Source: Pleurocapsa sp. PCC 7319 (GTDB lineage: Bacteria; Cyanobacteriota; Cyanobacteriia; Cyanobacteriales; Xenococcaceae). Taken from it: 64,000 nucleotides of DNA. Under the pieces are notes generated by a model. The model saw only the letters and a list, made by a program, of their open reading frames with translations, ran no database searches and was not told where the DNA came from. A program made the translations under genes and the position numbers. The stretch is taken from positions 4,437,322 through 4,501,321 of the forward strand of contig NZ_KB235922.1 in assembly GCF_000332195.1 (NCBI RefSeq), given 5' to 3'. Below, piece by piece: positions 18,901-27,173 of this stretch; positions within the stretch are counted from its first letter, which is position 1, and each line of letters begins with the position of its first letter.

Positions 18901-19547
18901 TAAATATTGACGGACTAAATTTAGGATACAGCGATCGCATTTGTTCCAATTATGGTGATAAGCCTGACGGCATGGCTTCGCTACGCAACTCAATGACATC
19001 CTTTGTTTTGCTAACATTAGGTTTCTCCGCTATTCAAAATTCACCAACAGTCACAGCAGGTCTCGTTGTTTTAGGGTGGGGTAATCTGTGACAAATTCTG
19101 TTTCAGGAGATGGATCTAAAACGTTTTCTCATCTCACGTCTCAACATTCATCGCCAAAAATGCTTTCTCTGGAAGGAGTCATTAGCACTCTCTCCGTCGA
19201 AACACGACTCACTTTCTTAAAACTTTTACCAGAAAAAGACACTCTGTACGTGATTCAAAATGATATCTAGAATCACGTTCGGATTTATATTTTTTGTTCT
19301 TATTTAACTGCTTCTTTTAAACTAAACAAAAAACGTGAGGAACTTGTGTGCAAACTTAAATGTTACAAAGGTTGATTATGAACAGTATCAGCGATTCAAT
19401 TGCTAATTAACGACTTTGATGTGGATAAAATTGAGATTAGACTAAGATTTAAATCTAAAAAGTTAAAAAATAAGCACAATCTTCGGGATAAGCGGTCATC
19501 AACACTTAGATTAGAAGAATACTGAGCGACAGACTTAGGAGATAGAA

Positions 19548-20861
19548 ATGCAAAACTTAGGCAACTCAACAGTTCCTTCTTTACTATCTGATGCGAGTAA
19601 AAGATTAGAACAGGCTTTAAAACACGTAACTATTTCTGAAGACGCGATCGCTCGTCTACAGCATCCGAAAACAAGTCTTAGTGTATCTATTCCCGTACGG
19701 ATGGATGATGGTAGATTAAAAGTATTTTCTGGCTATCGTGTTCGTTATGACGATACTAGAGGTGCGGGTAAAGGGGGAGTTCGTTATCATCCTAATGTCA
19801 GTTTAGATGAGGTACAGTCATTAGCTTTTTGGATGACTTTTAAATGTGCCTTATTAGATTTACCCTTCGGTGGTGCCAAGGGAGGCATTACCGTTAATCC
19901 TAAAGAATTATCCAAGGCGGAGTTAGAACGACTAAGTCGCGGTTACATAGACGCGATCGCCGATGCTATAGGTGTTGATACAGATATTCTGGCTCCTGAT
20001 GTCTACACTAATGCAACTATAATGGGTTGGATGATGGATCAATATAGCACTATTCAGCGTCAACTATGTCGGGGCGTGGTAACAGGAAAACCTCTCTCTT
20101 TAGGGGGTAGTAATGGTAGAGATACAGCTACGGCAATGGGGGCATTTATCGTCATTCAAACTATGTTACCCAAATTTCAGTTAAATCCCCAAGAAACTAC
20201 CGTTGCCATTCAAGGTTTTGGTAATGCAGGTTCAGCGTTAGCCGGTTTTCTGGCTGAGGCAGGATACAAAATAGTTGCTGTCAGTGATTCCAAAGGCGGA
20301 ATTTATGCACCTCAGGGTCTAGATATTGCTAGCGTAAGAGAACATAAAAACCAGAGTCGAGAAATGAAAGCAGTATATTGCCAAGGCAGTGTATGCAGCA
20401 TCGTGGAACATCAAGTTATTTCTAATCAAGAATTGCTCGCTTTAGATGTGGATGTCTTAATCCCGGCAGCATTAGAAAATCAAATCACAGCAAATAATGC
20501 AGACGATATCAAAGCTAAATATATCTTTGAAGTAGCCAATGGTCCAATTAGCTCTGATGCGGATAAAATTCTCGGAAAAAAGGGAATATATGTATTTCCT
20601 GATATTTTGGTTAACGCGGGGGGAGTTACGGTTAGTTATTTTGAATGGGTACAAAACCGTAGCGGTTGGTATTGGACTTTAGAAGAAGTTAATCAACGCC
20701 TCAAAGCAAAGATGGAGGCGGAAGCGGAAAATACTTGGACTATTGCCAAGGATTTAATAATCGATGCTCGAACTGCGGCTTATGTGAATGCTCTTAACCG
20801 CTTGGGAACAGCCTTAGATGCCAAGGGAACAAGAAACTATTTTGTTAAAACTGATAAGTAG
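19548..20861 (+). CDS. gdhA: Glutamate dehydrogenase (Glu/Leu/Phe/Val family)
   Basis: Interconverts glutamate with 2-oxoglutarate plus ammonium. Glutamate-binding and catalytic segments are clear: GGVRYHPNVSLDEVQSLAF, then FKCALLDLPFGGAKGGI with the catalytic lysine, and DILAPDVYTNATIMGWMMD. The dinucleotide fold follows with AIQGFGNAGSALA. PAALENQIT and GGVTVSYFEWVQN complete the family signature. The 437-residue length is usual for hexameric bacterial enzymes. The ATG is preceded by TTAGGAGATAGAA, a good ribosome site. No NtcA consensus (GTAN8TAC) was noticed in the 277-base upstream spacer. Confidence 0.94.
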   Translation: MQNLGNSTVPSLLSDASKRLEQALKHVTISEDAIARLQHPKTSLSVSIPVRMDDGRLKVFSGYRVRYDDTRGAGKGGVRYHPNVSLDEVQSLAFWMTFKCALLDLPFGGAKGGITVNPKELSKAELERLSRGYIDAIADAIGVDTDILAPDVYTNATIMGWMMDQYSTIQRQLCRGVVTGKPLSLGGSNGRDTATAMGAFIVIQTMLPKFQLNPQETTVAIQGFGNAGSALAGFLAEAGYKIVAVSDSKGGIYAPQGLDIASVREHKNQSREMKAVYCQGSVCSIVEHQVISNQELLALDVDVLIPAALENQITANNADDIKAKYIFEVANGPISSDADKILGKKGIYVFPDILVNAGGVTVSYFEWVQNRSGWYWTLEEVNQRLKAKMEAEAENTWTIAKDLIIDARTAAYVNALNRLGTALDAKGTRNYFVKTDK

Positions 20862-20942
20862 TTAAGTCAGAAATAAGCTACTAATCTTCACCTAATTTAT
20901 CTGTTCTCGATGACGGAGATACCTCACGTTCAAGAAACTAGA

Positions 20943-20966
20943 AGAAGATTTGATGATTTATCTTCT
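20943..20966. terminator. Possible bidirectional terminator
   Basis: AGAAGAT and ATCTTCT form a 7-bp stem with a 10-base loop between the convergent gdhA and the 161-residue membrane protein gene. The position suits a terminator. The stem is short. Confidence 0.35.
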
Positions 20967-21009
20967 ATTAGAATATTATGCAATTTTAATATATGCCAGC
21001 TTCACTTCA

Positions 21010-21495
21010 TTAAGGTGTGACAATACTGCCAAATACAAATATTAAGGCAAAAGAATTTAATAATGTTAAGACAAAAAATAAGCTAAATAAATAAAAATTA
21101 ATCGTACCAAATCTGGGGATTCGCTTGATCCACTCTTCAGTTTTACCGTTTCTAACTGCCTCTTGCATTCTCACAGTAGTATTTAACCCGTCAATACGCA
21201 ACATAGATTCAAATTTAGCTTTTTGAAGAATAATTCTTCGACGATATTCAATACCTTTGAGTAAAGTTTGTAATCCTATAAATGAAGTTAATATACCCAA
21301 AAAAAATAAATAAGAAACAAAATATTGAATAACCTTAAACTCAACTACTCCTAATAAAAAACAAGCAAAAAAAATAATCGTTAAATTTACTATGATGAAG
21401 AATTTGTTACGATTCCAATTCAGATTAACCTGAAAATGATATTCATTTACAATGAGTTCATATAGTTTTTCTTGCTGCATAGTTCCCGTATTCAT
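21010..21495 (-). CDS. Hypothetical protein with three membrane helices
   Basis: Not firmly recognised. It has 161 residues: a soluble N-terminus with aromatic and charged residues (YELIVNEYHFQVNLNWNRNK), helix 1 (FFIIVNLTIIFFACFLLGVV), helix 2 (VSYLFFLGILTSFIGLQTLL), a cytosolic charged loop of about 50 residues, and helix 3 (FYLFSLFFVLTLLNSFALIF). The plan, including an RxxKFFxxVN-like start of helix 1, recalls small RipA- or SLATT-type membrane proteins that occur with stress or defence genes. That resemblance is only by eye. It is monocistronic. Confidence 0.6.
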   Translation of the reverse strand: MNTGTMQQEKLYELIVNEYHFQVNLNWNRNKFFIIVNLTIIFFACFLLGVVEFKVIQYFVSYLFFLGILTSFIGLQTLLKGIEYRRRIILQKAKFESMLRIDGLNTTVRMQEAVRNGKTEEWIKRIPRFGTINFYLFSLFFVLTLLNSFALIFVFGSIVTP

Positions 21496-21970
21496 TAATC
21501 AATAACAGTAATCAGAAACATTTTTGTATAATCTATTTACTGCTTAAAGATTATTTTAACCGCTTATATTATTCTTGATTAATTTGTTTGATCTTCCAGA
21601 GTTCGCTAATCAAGTTAACGAAGGGATAAAGGACAAAGGATAAAGAAATAGCCTTTGGAAACCAGGCTTTTACTTCTTGTTACGACAGCATACGGCTAAC
21701 TATGTACTTTGGCGCTCATGGGACTCATGGGACTAAGATATTCTTTTGCCGCATATATTTATAATTCACCCCTTAATGGCTAAAGCCCTGGCAAAAATCT
21801 ATAGCCCAATCCTGTAAATCTCATTGGGTGGGTTGAAACGTAGAAAATTTTTGGGAACGCATAACCCGCTCAATCAAAGGTTTGACTTAAACTAAATCGC
21901 TTTTTCCAGAAAATTTCAACTCTATTTAATTTACATTGAAACAATTAATAATTTAAATTTGGCTTTTCTG
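21496..21970. other. Intergenic region without recognised features
   Basis: A 475-base AT-rich spacer between divergent genes. A short direct repeat (GGGACTCAT twice near 21718-21733) and a GGATAAAGGACAAAGGATAAAG stretch near 21624 are the only patterns seen. The msrA promoter must lie here. Confidence 0.4.
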
Positions 21971-22459
21971 ATGAACAACATAAAATCGAACCTTCACAAA
22001 GCTACTTTTGGAGCGGGGTGTTTTTGGAAAACAGAAAATGAGTTCCTTCAAGTAACAGGAGTAATCAAAACCTCTGTGGGATATATGGGGGGAGATTTTC
22101 CTAATCCTTCTTATTTAGATGTAGTAGCACGCATTACGGGACATGCTGAAGTTGCTCAAATTGAATACGATCCAGAAGTAGTTAGCTATGAAGAATTACT
22201 AAATATATTCTGGCGAATTCATGACCCTACAAGTCTTAATCGTCAGGGTGCAGATCGGGGAGAGCAATATCGCTCAGTAATTTTTTATCACACCGCCGAA
22301 CAGGAACAAATTGCTCGTAAATCTAAATTGCAGCTACAGCGAGCAGGTAAATATGACCAAGATATTGTCACACAAATCAAACCTGCTAGTGATTATTATT
22401 TAGCTACAGAAGAACATCAGCAATATTTAGCTAGAAAAAATAGTTCAGTTAAAAAATAA
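21971..22459 (+). CDS. msrA: Peptide-methionine (S)-S-oxide reductase
   Basis: Repairs methionine-S-sulfoxide in proteins. The catalytic cysteine sits in FGAGCFWKTENEF. Supporting motifs are GVIKTSVGYMGGD, ARITGHAEVAQIEYDP and DPTSLNRQGADRGEQYRS. The chain ends soon after EEHQQYLARK and has no C-terminal resolving cysteines, so it would need an external reductant or an alternative mechanism, as in other short MsrA forms. The ATG at 21971 is used; an upstream in-frame TTG (21959) adds four residues. Confidence 0.93.
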   Translation: MNNIKSNLHKATFGAGCFWKTENEFLQVTGVIKTSVGYMGGDFPNPSYLDVVARITGHAEVAQIEYDPEVVSYEELLNIFWRIHDPTSLNRQGADRGEQYRSVIFYHTAEQEQIARKSKLQLQRAGKYDQDIVTQIKPASDYYLATEEHQQYLARKNSSVKK

Positions 22460-22499
22460 ACAGAAGGATACCAATACTATCCTCATTAATATTTGACAT

Positions 22500-22546
22500 T
22501 TAAGCAAACACTTAATTATTATAAATTTAGTTAAGCAAATACTTAA
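22500..22546 (+). promoter_or_regulatory. Paired operator-like inverted repeats before the ArsR gene
   Basis: TTAAGCAAACACTTAA (22500-22515) and TTAAGCAAATACTTAA (22531-22546) are two near-identical sites, each a TTAAG/CTTAA inverted repeat with a 6-base centre. They start 31 bp apart, about three helical turns, and end 13 bases before the start codon. The position fits autorepression by the ArsR protein. Confidence 0.65.
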
Positions 22547-22559
22547 CTATTGTGTTTAT

Positions 22560-22883
22560 ATGAGTAGAACTGCTAGTAGTGCTGATGTATTTGCAGCGAT
22601 CGCCGATCCGACTCGACGGGCAATCCTAGATCTTTTACGTCAGGGAGAACAACCAGTTAAGCAAATTGCCCAACCATTTGCCATGTCTCTTCCTGCTATT
22701 TCTCAACATCTAAGTGTGTTGTGTGAAGTAGGACTTATTACCCAAAGAAGAGAAGGAAGGCAGAGATTTTATCGCTTAAATCCAGAACCTTTAAGACAGG
22801 TATCTGATTGGGTAAATCATTACCAACAATTCTGGCAAGAAAAACTAGATGTCCTGTGTGACTATTTGGAGGATAATCCATGA
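22560..22883 (+). CDS. ArsR-family transcriptional repressor
   Basis: A 107-residue winged-helix regulator: FAAIADPTRRAILDLLRQGE, then the recognition region PAISQHLSVLCEVGLI and the wing QRREGRQRFYRL. There is no cysteine cluster of the metal-sensing type, so it is probably one of the non-metal ArsR proteins that are paired with an SRPBCC partner. Its stop overlaps the next start by four bases (ATGA), so the two are translationally coupled. The paired inverted repeats directly upstream are a likely autoregulatory site. Confidence 0.92.
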   Translation: MSRTASSADVFAAIADPTRRAILDLLRQGEQPVKQIAQPFAMSLPAISQHLSVLCEVGLITQRREGRQRFYRLNPEPLRQVSDWVNHYQQFWQEKLDVLCDYLEDNP

Positions 22884-23443
22884 CAGATCGAGTAAAGCTA
22901 AGTGTTTTTTATCCCTATCCACCAGAAAAAGTTTGGCAAGCTCTAACTGACTGTCGTGCTTTGAATATCTGGATGATGAACAATGACTTTGAACCGCGCT
23001 TAGGGCATAAATTCAAGTTTGAAAGCAATTCTTTACCAGGCATAACAACCATTATTCACTGTGAAGTGGTGGAATTAAATGAGCCGAAACGTCTTGTCTA
23101 TACTTGGCAAGATGAGGTGAAGAGCGAACCGTCACTGGTAATTTGGATATTAACTCCAGTTGAAGGAGGAACGCAACTGCAATTAAGGCATCAGCCCACT
23201 GGGTATGCGACAACAGTTGTTTCTGGTAAAAGTTTCAATTTTGGACGGATTGGGACTCGCGCCGACCTATTATTCTACGAGCAACCAGTTCCCAACTTCA
23301 ATAAGCAGATGCCAGATCTGAGTTGGCCTCAATTAGCGACAAAAGATGAACTAAATTCTTTAGTTAGTTATAGAGACTCTAAAGAAGAATGGGATTATCG
23401 TCTCAATTACAAGTTACCACAAGCATTACAGCATGACTGCTAA
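22880..23443 (+). CDS. SRPBCC (AHSA1-like) domain protein
   Basis: A START-like fold protein, 187 residues. It opens VKLSVFYPYPPEKVWQALTD, typical of the AHSA1 branch. The central strand EVVELNEPKRLVYTWQDEV and VIWILTPVEGGTQLQLRH follow the family pattern. Such proteins bind hydrophobic ligands in a deep cavity. When encoded with an ArsR regulator they may act as its ligand sensor or effector. The last 60 residues are longer than in the minimal domain. It is coupled to the ArsR gene; the next gene starts 27 bases on. Confidence 0.85.
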   Translation: MTDRVKLSVFYPYPPEKVWQALTDCRALNIWMMNNDFEPRLGHKFKFESNSLPGITTIIHCEVVELNEPKRLVYTWQDEVKSEPSLVIWILTPVEGGTQLQLRHQPTGYATTVVSGKSFNFGRIGTRADLLFYEQPVPNFNKQMPDLSWPQLATKDELNSLVSYRDSKEEWDYRLNYKLPQALQHDC

Positions 23444-23470
23444 TCGGTCATTAATACTCAAAATAAAGCT

Positions 23471-24346
23471 ATGAATCAAGCAAGTCAGTATCTTTTGGCA
23501 TTAGCAAAACGAAATATACAAGCCTATATTGCCAATCCAGAAGCGAAAGCAGCAATGGTTACAGGCTCTACTGCTACAGGACAAGCAGATATTTATTCCG
23601 ATGTAGAGATGTTTATTTACTATGATGAGTTACCTAATCTTGACAAGCTACAATCTGCCCGTCAGCAAAATCAAGGTTCAGAACCTATCCGCATTTTGAA
23701 TGGATACAACGAGGGATTCTTTGGAGAGTTTTATTTTATCGATGGGGTACAATTTCAGATCGGTAATGTAACTATAGCCTTTTGGGAACAGGACATAGCA
23801 ACGATACTAGAAAAACTTAAAGTAACTTCGACCCTACAAAAAGCTCTTTCGGGAATGCTTGACTGTATTCCTCTATACGGCGAGATGTTAATTCAAGAAT
23901 GGAAAAGACAGATTGCTAACTATCCAGATGCTCTAGCACGAGCGATGGTAGACAAACATTTAGATTTTTTCCCAATCTGGGCTTTACAAGAACACTTGGC
24001 GACAAGAGATACCACACTTTTCCAGCATCAAATACGTTTACAAGTAGGACAAAATATCCTTGGTGTTCTGGCGGGATTAAATCGTTTGTATTACTCAACT
24101 TTTCAGTTCAAACGCATGAAACAGTTCATCGAACAGATGAATATTGCTCCCGAAAACTTATATATGCGTCTGGAAAGTCTCTATCATCAAGAACCTCTAT
24201 CTGTTGCTGACCAACTAAAAGAACTAGTAGCCGAAACTGTAGAGTTGGTTGAATTGTATATGCCAGACATAGATACATCCCAAGTTAGGAAATCGCTCGC
24301 TCGTCAAGGGTACATCTGGAAACCAGTAAGCGAGGAAAATAAATAA
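23471..24346 (+). CDS. Nucleotidyltransferase-domain protein
   Basis: A polymerase-beta-fold nucleotidyltransferase with the motif VTGSTATGQADIYSDVEMFI, carrying the GS and acidic metal-binding residues near positions 36-50. The rest is helical and resembles the substrate-binding part of antibiotic-type nucleotidyltransferases, including LDFFPIWALQEHLATRD and LNRLYYSTFQFKRM. The substrate is unknown; a link to drug resistance is possible but not shown. It sits in a run with ArsR, SRPBCC and cupin genes, and the next gene begins two bases after its stop. Confidence 0.8.
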   Translation: MNQASQYLLALAKRNIQAYIANPEAKAAMVTGSTATGQADIYSDVEMFIYYDELPNLDKLQSARQQNQGSEPIRILNGYNEGFFGEFYFIDGVQFQIGNVTIAFWEQDIATILEKLKVTSTLQKALSGMLDCIPLYGEMLIQEWKRQIANYPDALARAMVDKHLDFFPIWALQEHLATRDTTLFQHQIRLQVGQNILGVLAGLNRLYYSTFQFKRMKQFIEQMNIAPENLYMRLESLYHQEPLSVADQLKELVAETVELVELYMPDIDTSQVRKSLARQGYIWKPVSEENK

Positions 24347-24348
24347 AA

Positions 24349-24696
24349 ATGTCCAAACAAAAATTTGTTGATACTAATATTCAATCCTGGCAGTACTTAG
24401 AGCAATTTCCAGGTACACAAATTCTACCCTTGGCTGAACCAGTACCAGAGGGTTCAATTCATCAGTTGCGGATGAAAAAAGATACTGTTATTCCAGTTCA
24501 CTATCATCCTTGCGATGAATATGTATACGTTATTGAGGGGATTATTGAGACAGGTGGAAAAGAATGCAAAGCAGGAACTTTTTGGTTTACTCCTGCTAAC
24601 ACTAAAAACGGTTCTCACAAAGCTATTACCGATGTAGAACTTATAACAATTCGCCTTGGTGCAATGGGAGTATTTGAAGGGGAAAGAAAATCTTAG
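24349..24696 (+). CDS. Cupin-domain protein
   Basis: A single-domain small beta-barrel protein of 115 residues. The first cupin motif is visible as IPVHYHPCDEYVYVIEG, with two histidines and a glutamate to bind a metal. The second motif is weaker (FTPANTKNGSHKAITD). Its function cannot be told; members include isomerases, dioxygenases and sensors. It follows the nucleotidyltransferase gene by two bases and is almost certainly in the same transcript. Confidence 0.85.
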   Translation: MSKQKFVDTNIQSWQYLEQFPGTQILPLAEPVPEGSIHQLRMKKDTVIPVHYHPCDEYVYVIEGIIETGGKECKAGTFWFTPANTKNGSHKAITDVELITIRLGAMGVFEGERKS

Positions 24697-24999
24697 TCAT
24701 TGGCGATGAAATAGAAAAAATAATGCTACATACAAAAAAGGAGAAAAATGAATGTGGAAATAGATGAGCGGAATTCTCAAGATAGAAATATCAGAAACAG
24801 TAGTAGTTTATGGTGATAATTATGAGTTCAAATCAACAATTTCTGCAAAATTTATACGATGCTTTTAATAACCGTGAAATTGAAACAATTATCTCGTTTA
24901 TGCGCCCGGATGTGAAATGGGCGAACGGAGTGGAAGGCGGTTTTGTTTACGGACGCGACGCAGTGCGCGAATACTGGACTAATCAATTCAAGAATAATG

Positions 25000-25150
25000 A
25001 ACTACAGCTATCCGCTTCGCTGAGATAGCTGTTTCCGTCGTTTCAATGCCCCAAGTTGTCTCATGTTTCCACACGAGATAGAGCTTGGCGACTCGGCGAC
25101 TGTAGAGGCAAGTTCCTTACCCCTGGCGTAATTAAGCATAATCTGGGCTG
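25000..25150 (-). ncRNA. Predicted omega (re)RNA at the tnpB 3' end
   Basis: TnpB nucleases use an RNA made from the 3' end of tnpB and the adjoining element end, with the guide copied from flanking DNA. By analogy, the scaffold should cover the minus strand from roughly 25150 down to 25000, including the end hairpin at 25005-25031. The guide should begin just beyond the junction (TTCTTGAATTGATTAG, minus strand, from about 24994). The limits are approximate and nothing in the sequence proves expression. Confidence 0.4.
25005..25031. repeat. Terminal hairpin of the IS605 element (tnpB side)
   Basis: CAGCTATC and GATAGCTG form a perfect 8-bp stem around the loop CGCTTCGCTGA. The tnpB stop codon (25008-25010) lies inside the stem. 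Confidence 0.85.
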
Positions 25151-26264
25151 CTGCTACATCTCTGTCTAATGGCTGTTGGATACCACAATCGCAAACGTGA
25201 AATCTTTCGCTTAAATCTTTTTTGCGTTTAATTCCACAACCAGGACAAGTTTGAGATGGAGCAACTTTACGAGTTGGTATCTCAACATAAATACCTCCTG
25301 CCTCGGTTACTTTGTACTTAATTAAGTCTTTTAAATTACCTATTCCTACGTCTAAAAGGCTACGATTAAGCCCAGTCTTTTGTTTCTTACGCTTACTACC
25401 TTTCTTGGCTTTTTTAGTTAGGTTTTTAAGGTTTAATTTCTCAGTAGCAACGAAGCTATTACCGCTTACTATTTCTGAAGCCACCTTATGTTGCCAATCT
25501 TGACGCTGACGAGCCACTTTAGACTGTATTTTAGATACAGTCTTATTAGCCTTTTTCCAACGACGAGACGGCTTAATCCGTTTTTTATAATTGGGTGCGC
25601 GTTTTCTCCTACTCTGTTTAGCCAGATGATTAATTTTTCCCTGAGACTGCTTGATAAACCGAGGATTATCAATGATTGTGCCATCGCTGAATGATACTGC
25701 GTGGTGAGTTCCAAAGTCTAAACCTACCGCCCCAGTATTCGTTACTGTTCTACTTGGTATACAATCAACCGTAATCGACGCATACCATTTGTCTTGTTTA
25801 AACAAGATAGTACAAGTTTTAGGAGTACCCCAATCTTTAGCTTGACCACGCATCTGAATGTTTCCTAAGTTAGATAACTTAAGATAGCCATTCTTACCAG
25901 ACGTATAAGCCTTCCATCCAGCTTTACAGGGATAAGTCCAGCCTTTATAGCGTCGAGAAGATTTAAATTGCGGATAGCCAGATTTGAGCTTAAAAAAACG
26001 TTGAAAGGCATAATCGACGCGCTTAACCGTCGCTTGTAATGCATGACTACCTAATTCTTGATACTCTATCCAGCACTCTTTAAACTTAGGCAAACAATTC
26101 TGTTGGTCAAAATAATTTATCGATCTATCAAATTGTTTGTACTGAGTTTTTCTGTGGCTAACGCAAGCGTTATACAAATCCTTGTGCAACCTGCGCCAAT
26201 AGTGCAACTTCTGGTTTTGAGAAGCTGATGGATAAAGTCTAAAAGCAATTCTTTTAGTAGCCAT
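25008..26264 (-). CDS. tnpB: TnpB RNA-guided nuclease
   Basis: The transposon-encoded ancestor-type nuclease of Cas12, 418 residues. The N-terminal part is IAFRLYPSASQNQKLHYWRR with a helical domain. RuvC acidic residues are present in AVGLDFGTHHAVSF, FVATEKLNLKNL and PLDRDVAAAQIML. The zinc ribbon between the last two is CPGCGIKRKK followed by CDCG. All three catalytic positions look intact. The gene ends inside the terminal hairpin, the usual position for overlap with the guide RNA. It would cut the empty site next to its target-adjacent motif and so help the element persist. Confidence 0.93.
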   Translation of the reverse strand: MATKRIAFRLYPSASQNQKLHYWRRLHKDLYNACVSHRKTQYKQFDRSINYFDQQNCLPKFKECWIEYQELGSHALQATVKRVDYAFQRFFKLKSGYPQFKSSRRYKGWTYPCKAGWKAYTSGKNGYLKLSNLGNIQMRGQAKDWGTPKTCTILFKQDKWYASITVDCIPSRTVTNTGAVGLDFGTHHAVSFSDGTIIDNPRFIKQSQGKINHLAKQSRRKRAPNYKKRIKPSRRWKKANKTVSKIQSKVARQRQDWQHKVASEIVSGNSFVATEKLNLKNLTKKAKKGSKRKKQKTGLNRSLLDVGIGNLKDLIKYKVTEAGGIYVEIPTRKVAPSQTCPGCGIKRKKDLSERFHVCDCGIQQPLDRDVAAAQIMLNYARGKELASTVAESPSSISCGNMRQLGALKRRKQLSQRSG

Positions 26265-26324
26265 ATTCTTCGACCGCAGACTGGTATTATTAGAGAGTAT
26301 CAGTTACACCTGTACCCTGTCAAT

Positions 26325-26735
26325 ATGCTTATCAGAAAAGGTTCTCATAGTATTTTTAGTGTGAAACTACACTTTGTTTTTGTAACTCACTACCGCAAAA
26401 AAGTTTTAACCAAAGCAATGATTACACGATTGGAGCAAATGATTAATCAAGTTGCTAATAAAATGTCTTGTTTGGTTATTTCTTTTGATGGGGAAAGCGA
26501 CCATATCCATATTTTGCTGGACTTCCATCCAAAAAACTCAATTTCTGCTGTAGTAGGGTCTTTAAAAAGCAGTACAGCCAGAATGTTGAAAAAAGAATTT
26601 CCCGACGAAGTAAGAAAACATTATTGGGGAAAAGCTTCTTTTTGGTCGAATTCTTATTACGTGGCATCAACAGGGGGTGCGCCAATAGAGGTTTTAAAGG
26701 AATACATTGCAAATCAGAAAACTCCAGAGAAGTAA
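26325..26735 (+). CDS. tnpA: IS200/IS605 transposase TnpA (Y1, HUH)
   Basis: A 136-residue single-strand transposase. The HUH metal motif is DHIHILLDF at about residues 64-72. The catalytic tyrosine is in IEVLKEYIANQ near the C-terminus. The beginning, SIFSVKLHFVFVTHYRKKVL, is typical. Length is normal and no frameshift is seen. It is divergent from tnpB with a 60-base gap, which must hold both promoters. It would excise and insert the element as single-stranded DNA at replication forks. Confidence 0.94.
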   Translation: MLIRKGSHSIFSVKLHFVFVTHYRKKVLTKAMITRLEQMINQVANKMSCLVISFDGESDHIHILLDFHPKNSISAVVGSLKSSTARMLKKEFPDEVRKHYWGKASFWSNSYYVASTGGAPIEVLKEYIANQKTPEK

Positions 26736-26779
26736 CAAATTTTCGGGGTATTGAACCCCTCAATTTGTGCGCTATCCTT

Positions 26780-26806
26780 CCCTAATCCACTTCGCTGAGA
26801 TTAGGG
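26780..26806. repeat. Terminal hairpin of the IS605 element (tnpA side)
   Basis: CCCTAATC and GATTAGGG form a perfect 8-bp stem around the loop CACTTCGCTGA. The loop shares nine bases with the opposite end. Confidence 0.85.
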
Positions 26807-27173
26807 ACTGACGCGCTTAATGTTCAACCAGAGCTTGAGACGCTAAAATTTGAGACAGACGAAAATAATCGAAACGTTGTTACCGTTCATCAGGTCATCA
26901 AAGATTTACAAGGCAATTTACTTGCGGATGCAACAGTTCAGCAAATCTTTACCATTGAGGATGGTTTGATTAGCCTTTACGAAATTGGCGAAACTGAAAC
27001 TATCCAAGAAATGATTCAAAAGGCGAGAACCTCTGATAAACAATAGTAATGCTTCGATTATCAGTTTGTGAACCAAGCTGACAACTAACCGATTTCACTC
27101 TCAAAAACTGACTTCTAGAACCAAGTTAGAATAAAACTTTTAGCCTTATACAGAGAGCAAATATCAACAAATT

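Larger units (their letters stand above)
25000..26822. mobile_element. IS605-type insertion sequence with divergent tnpA and tnpB
   Basis: A complete IS200/IS605-family element of 1,823 bp. Both ends have an 8-bp-stem hairpin with an 11-base loop ending CTTCGCTGA, as expected for TnpA recognition of single-stranded ends. TAATG is present at both junctions (24995-24999 and 26818-26822), so the exact cut can slide by five bases. There is no target duplication beyond that. tnpB reads towards the left junction and tnpA towards the right. Both genes look intact, so the element may be active. Confidence 0.9.
24810..27046 (+). pseudogene. SnoaL/NTF2-like gene interrupted by an IS605-type element
   Basis: The first part (24810-24999) encodes QQFLQNLYDAFNNREIETI, then MRPDVKWANGVEGGF and AVREYWTNQFKNN. 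The second part (26823-27046) encodes VQPELETLKFETDENNRN, VVTVHQVIKDLQGNLLAD and IFTIEDGLISLYEIGE, ending EMIQKARTSDKQ. Joining base 24999 to 26823 gives one uninterrupted frame of 137 codons, the normal length of this fold (133 from the ATG at 24822). In the present state translation runs into the element and stops at 25028. The gene followed the cupin gene. A 22-codon frame with a good ribosome site (24748-24816) overlaps its start. Confidence 0.88.

Noticed and set aside
19088-19270. 60-residue frame divergent from the LuxR gene
   Set aside because: It starts with GTG, has no recognisable features and ordinary spacer composition. A GGGTGGGG run upstream is a weak hint only, so I did not list it as a gene.
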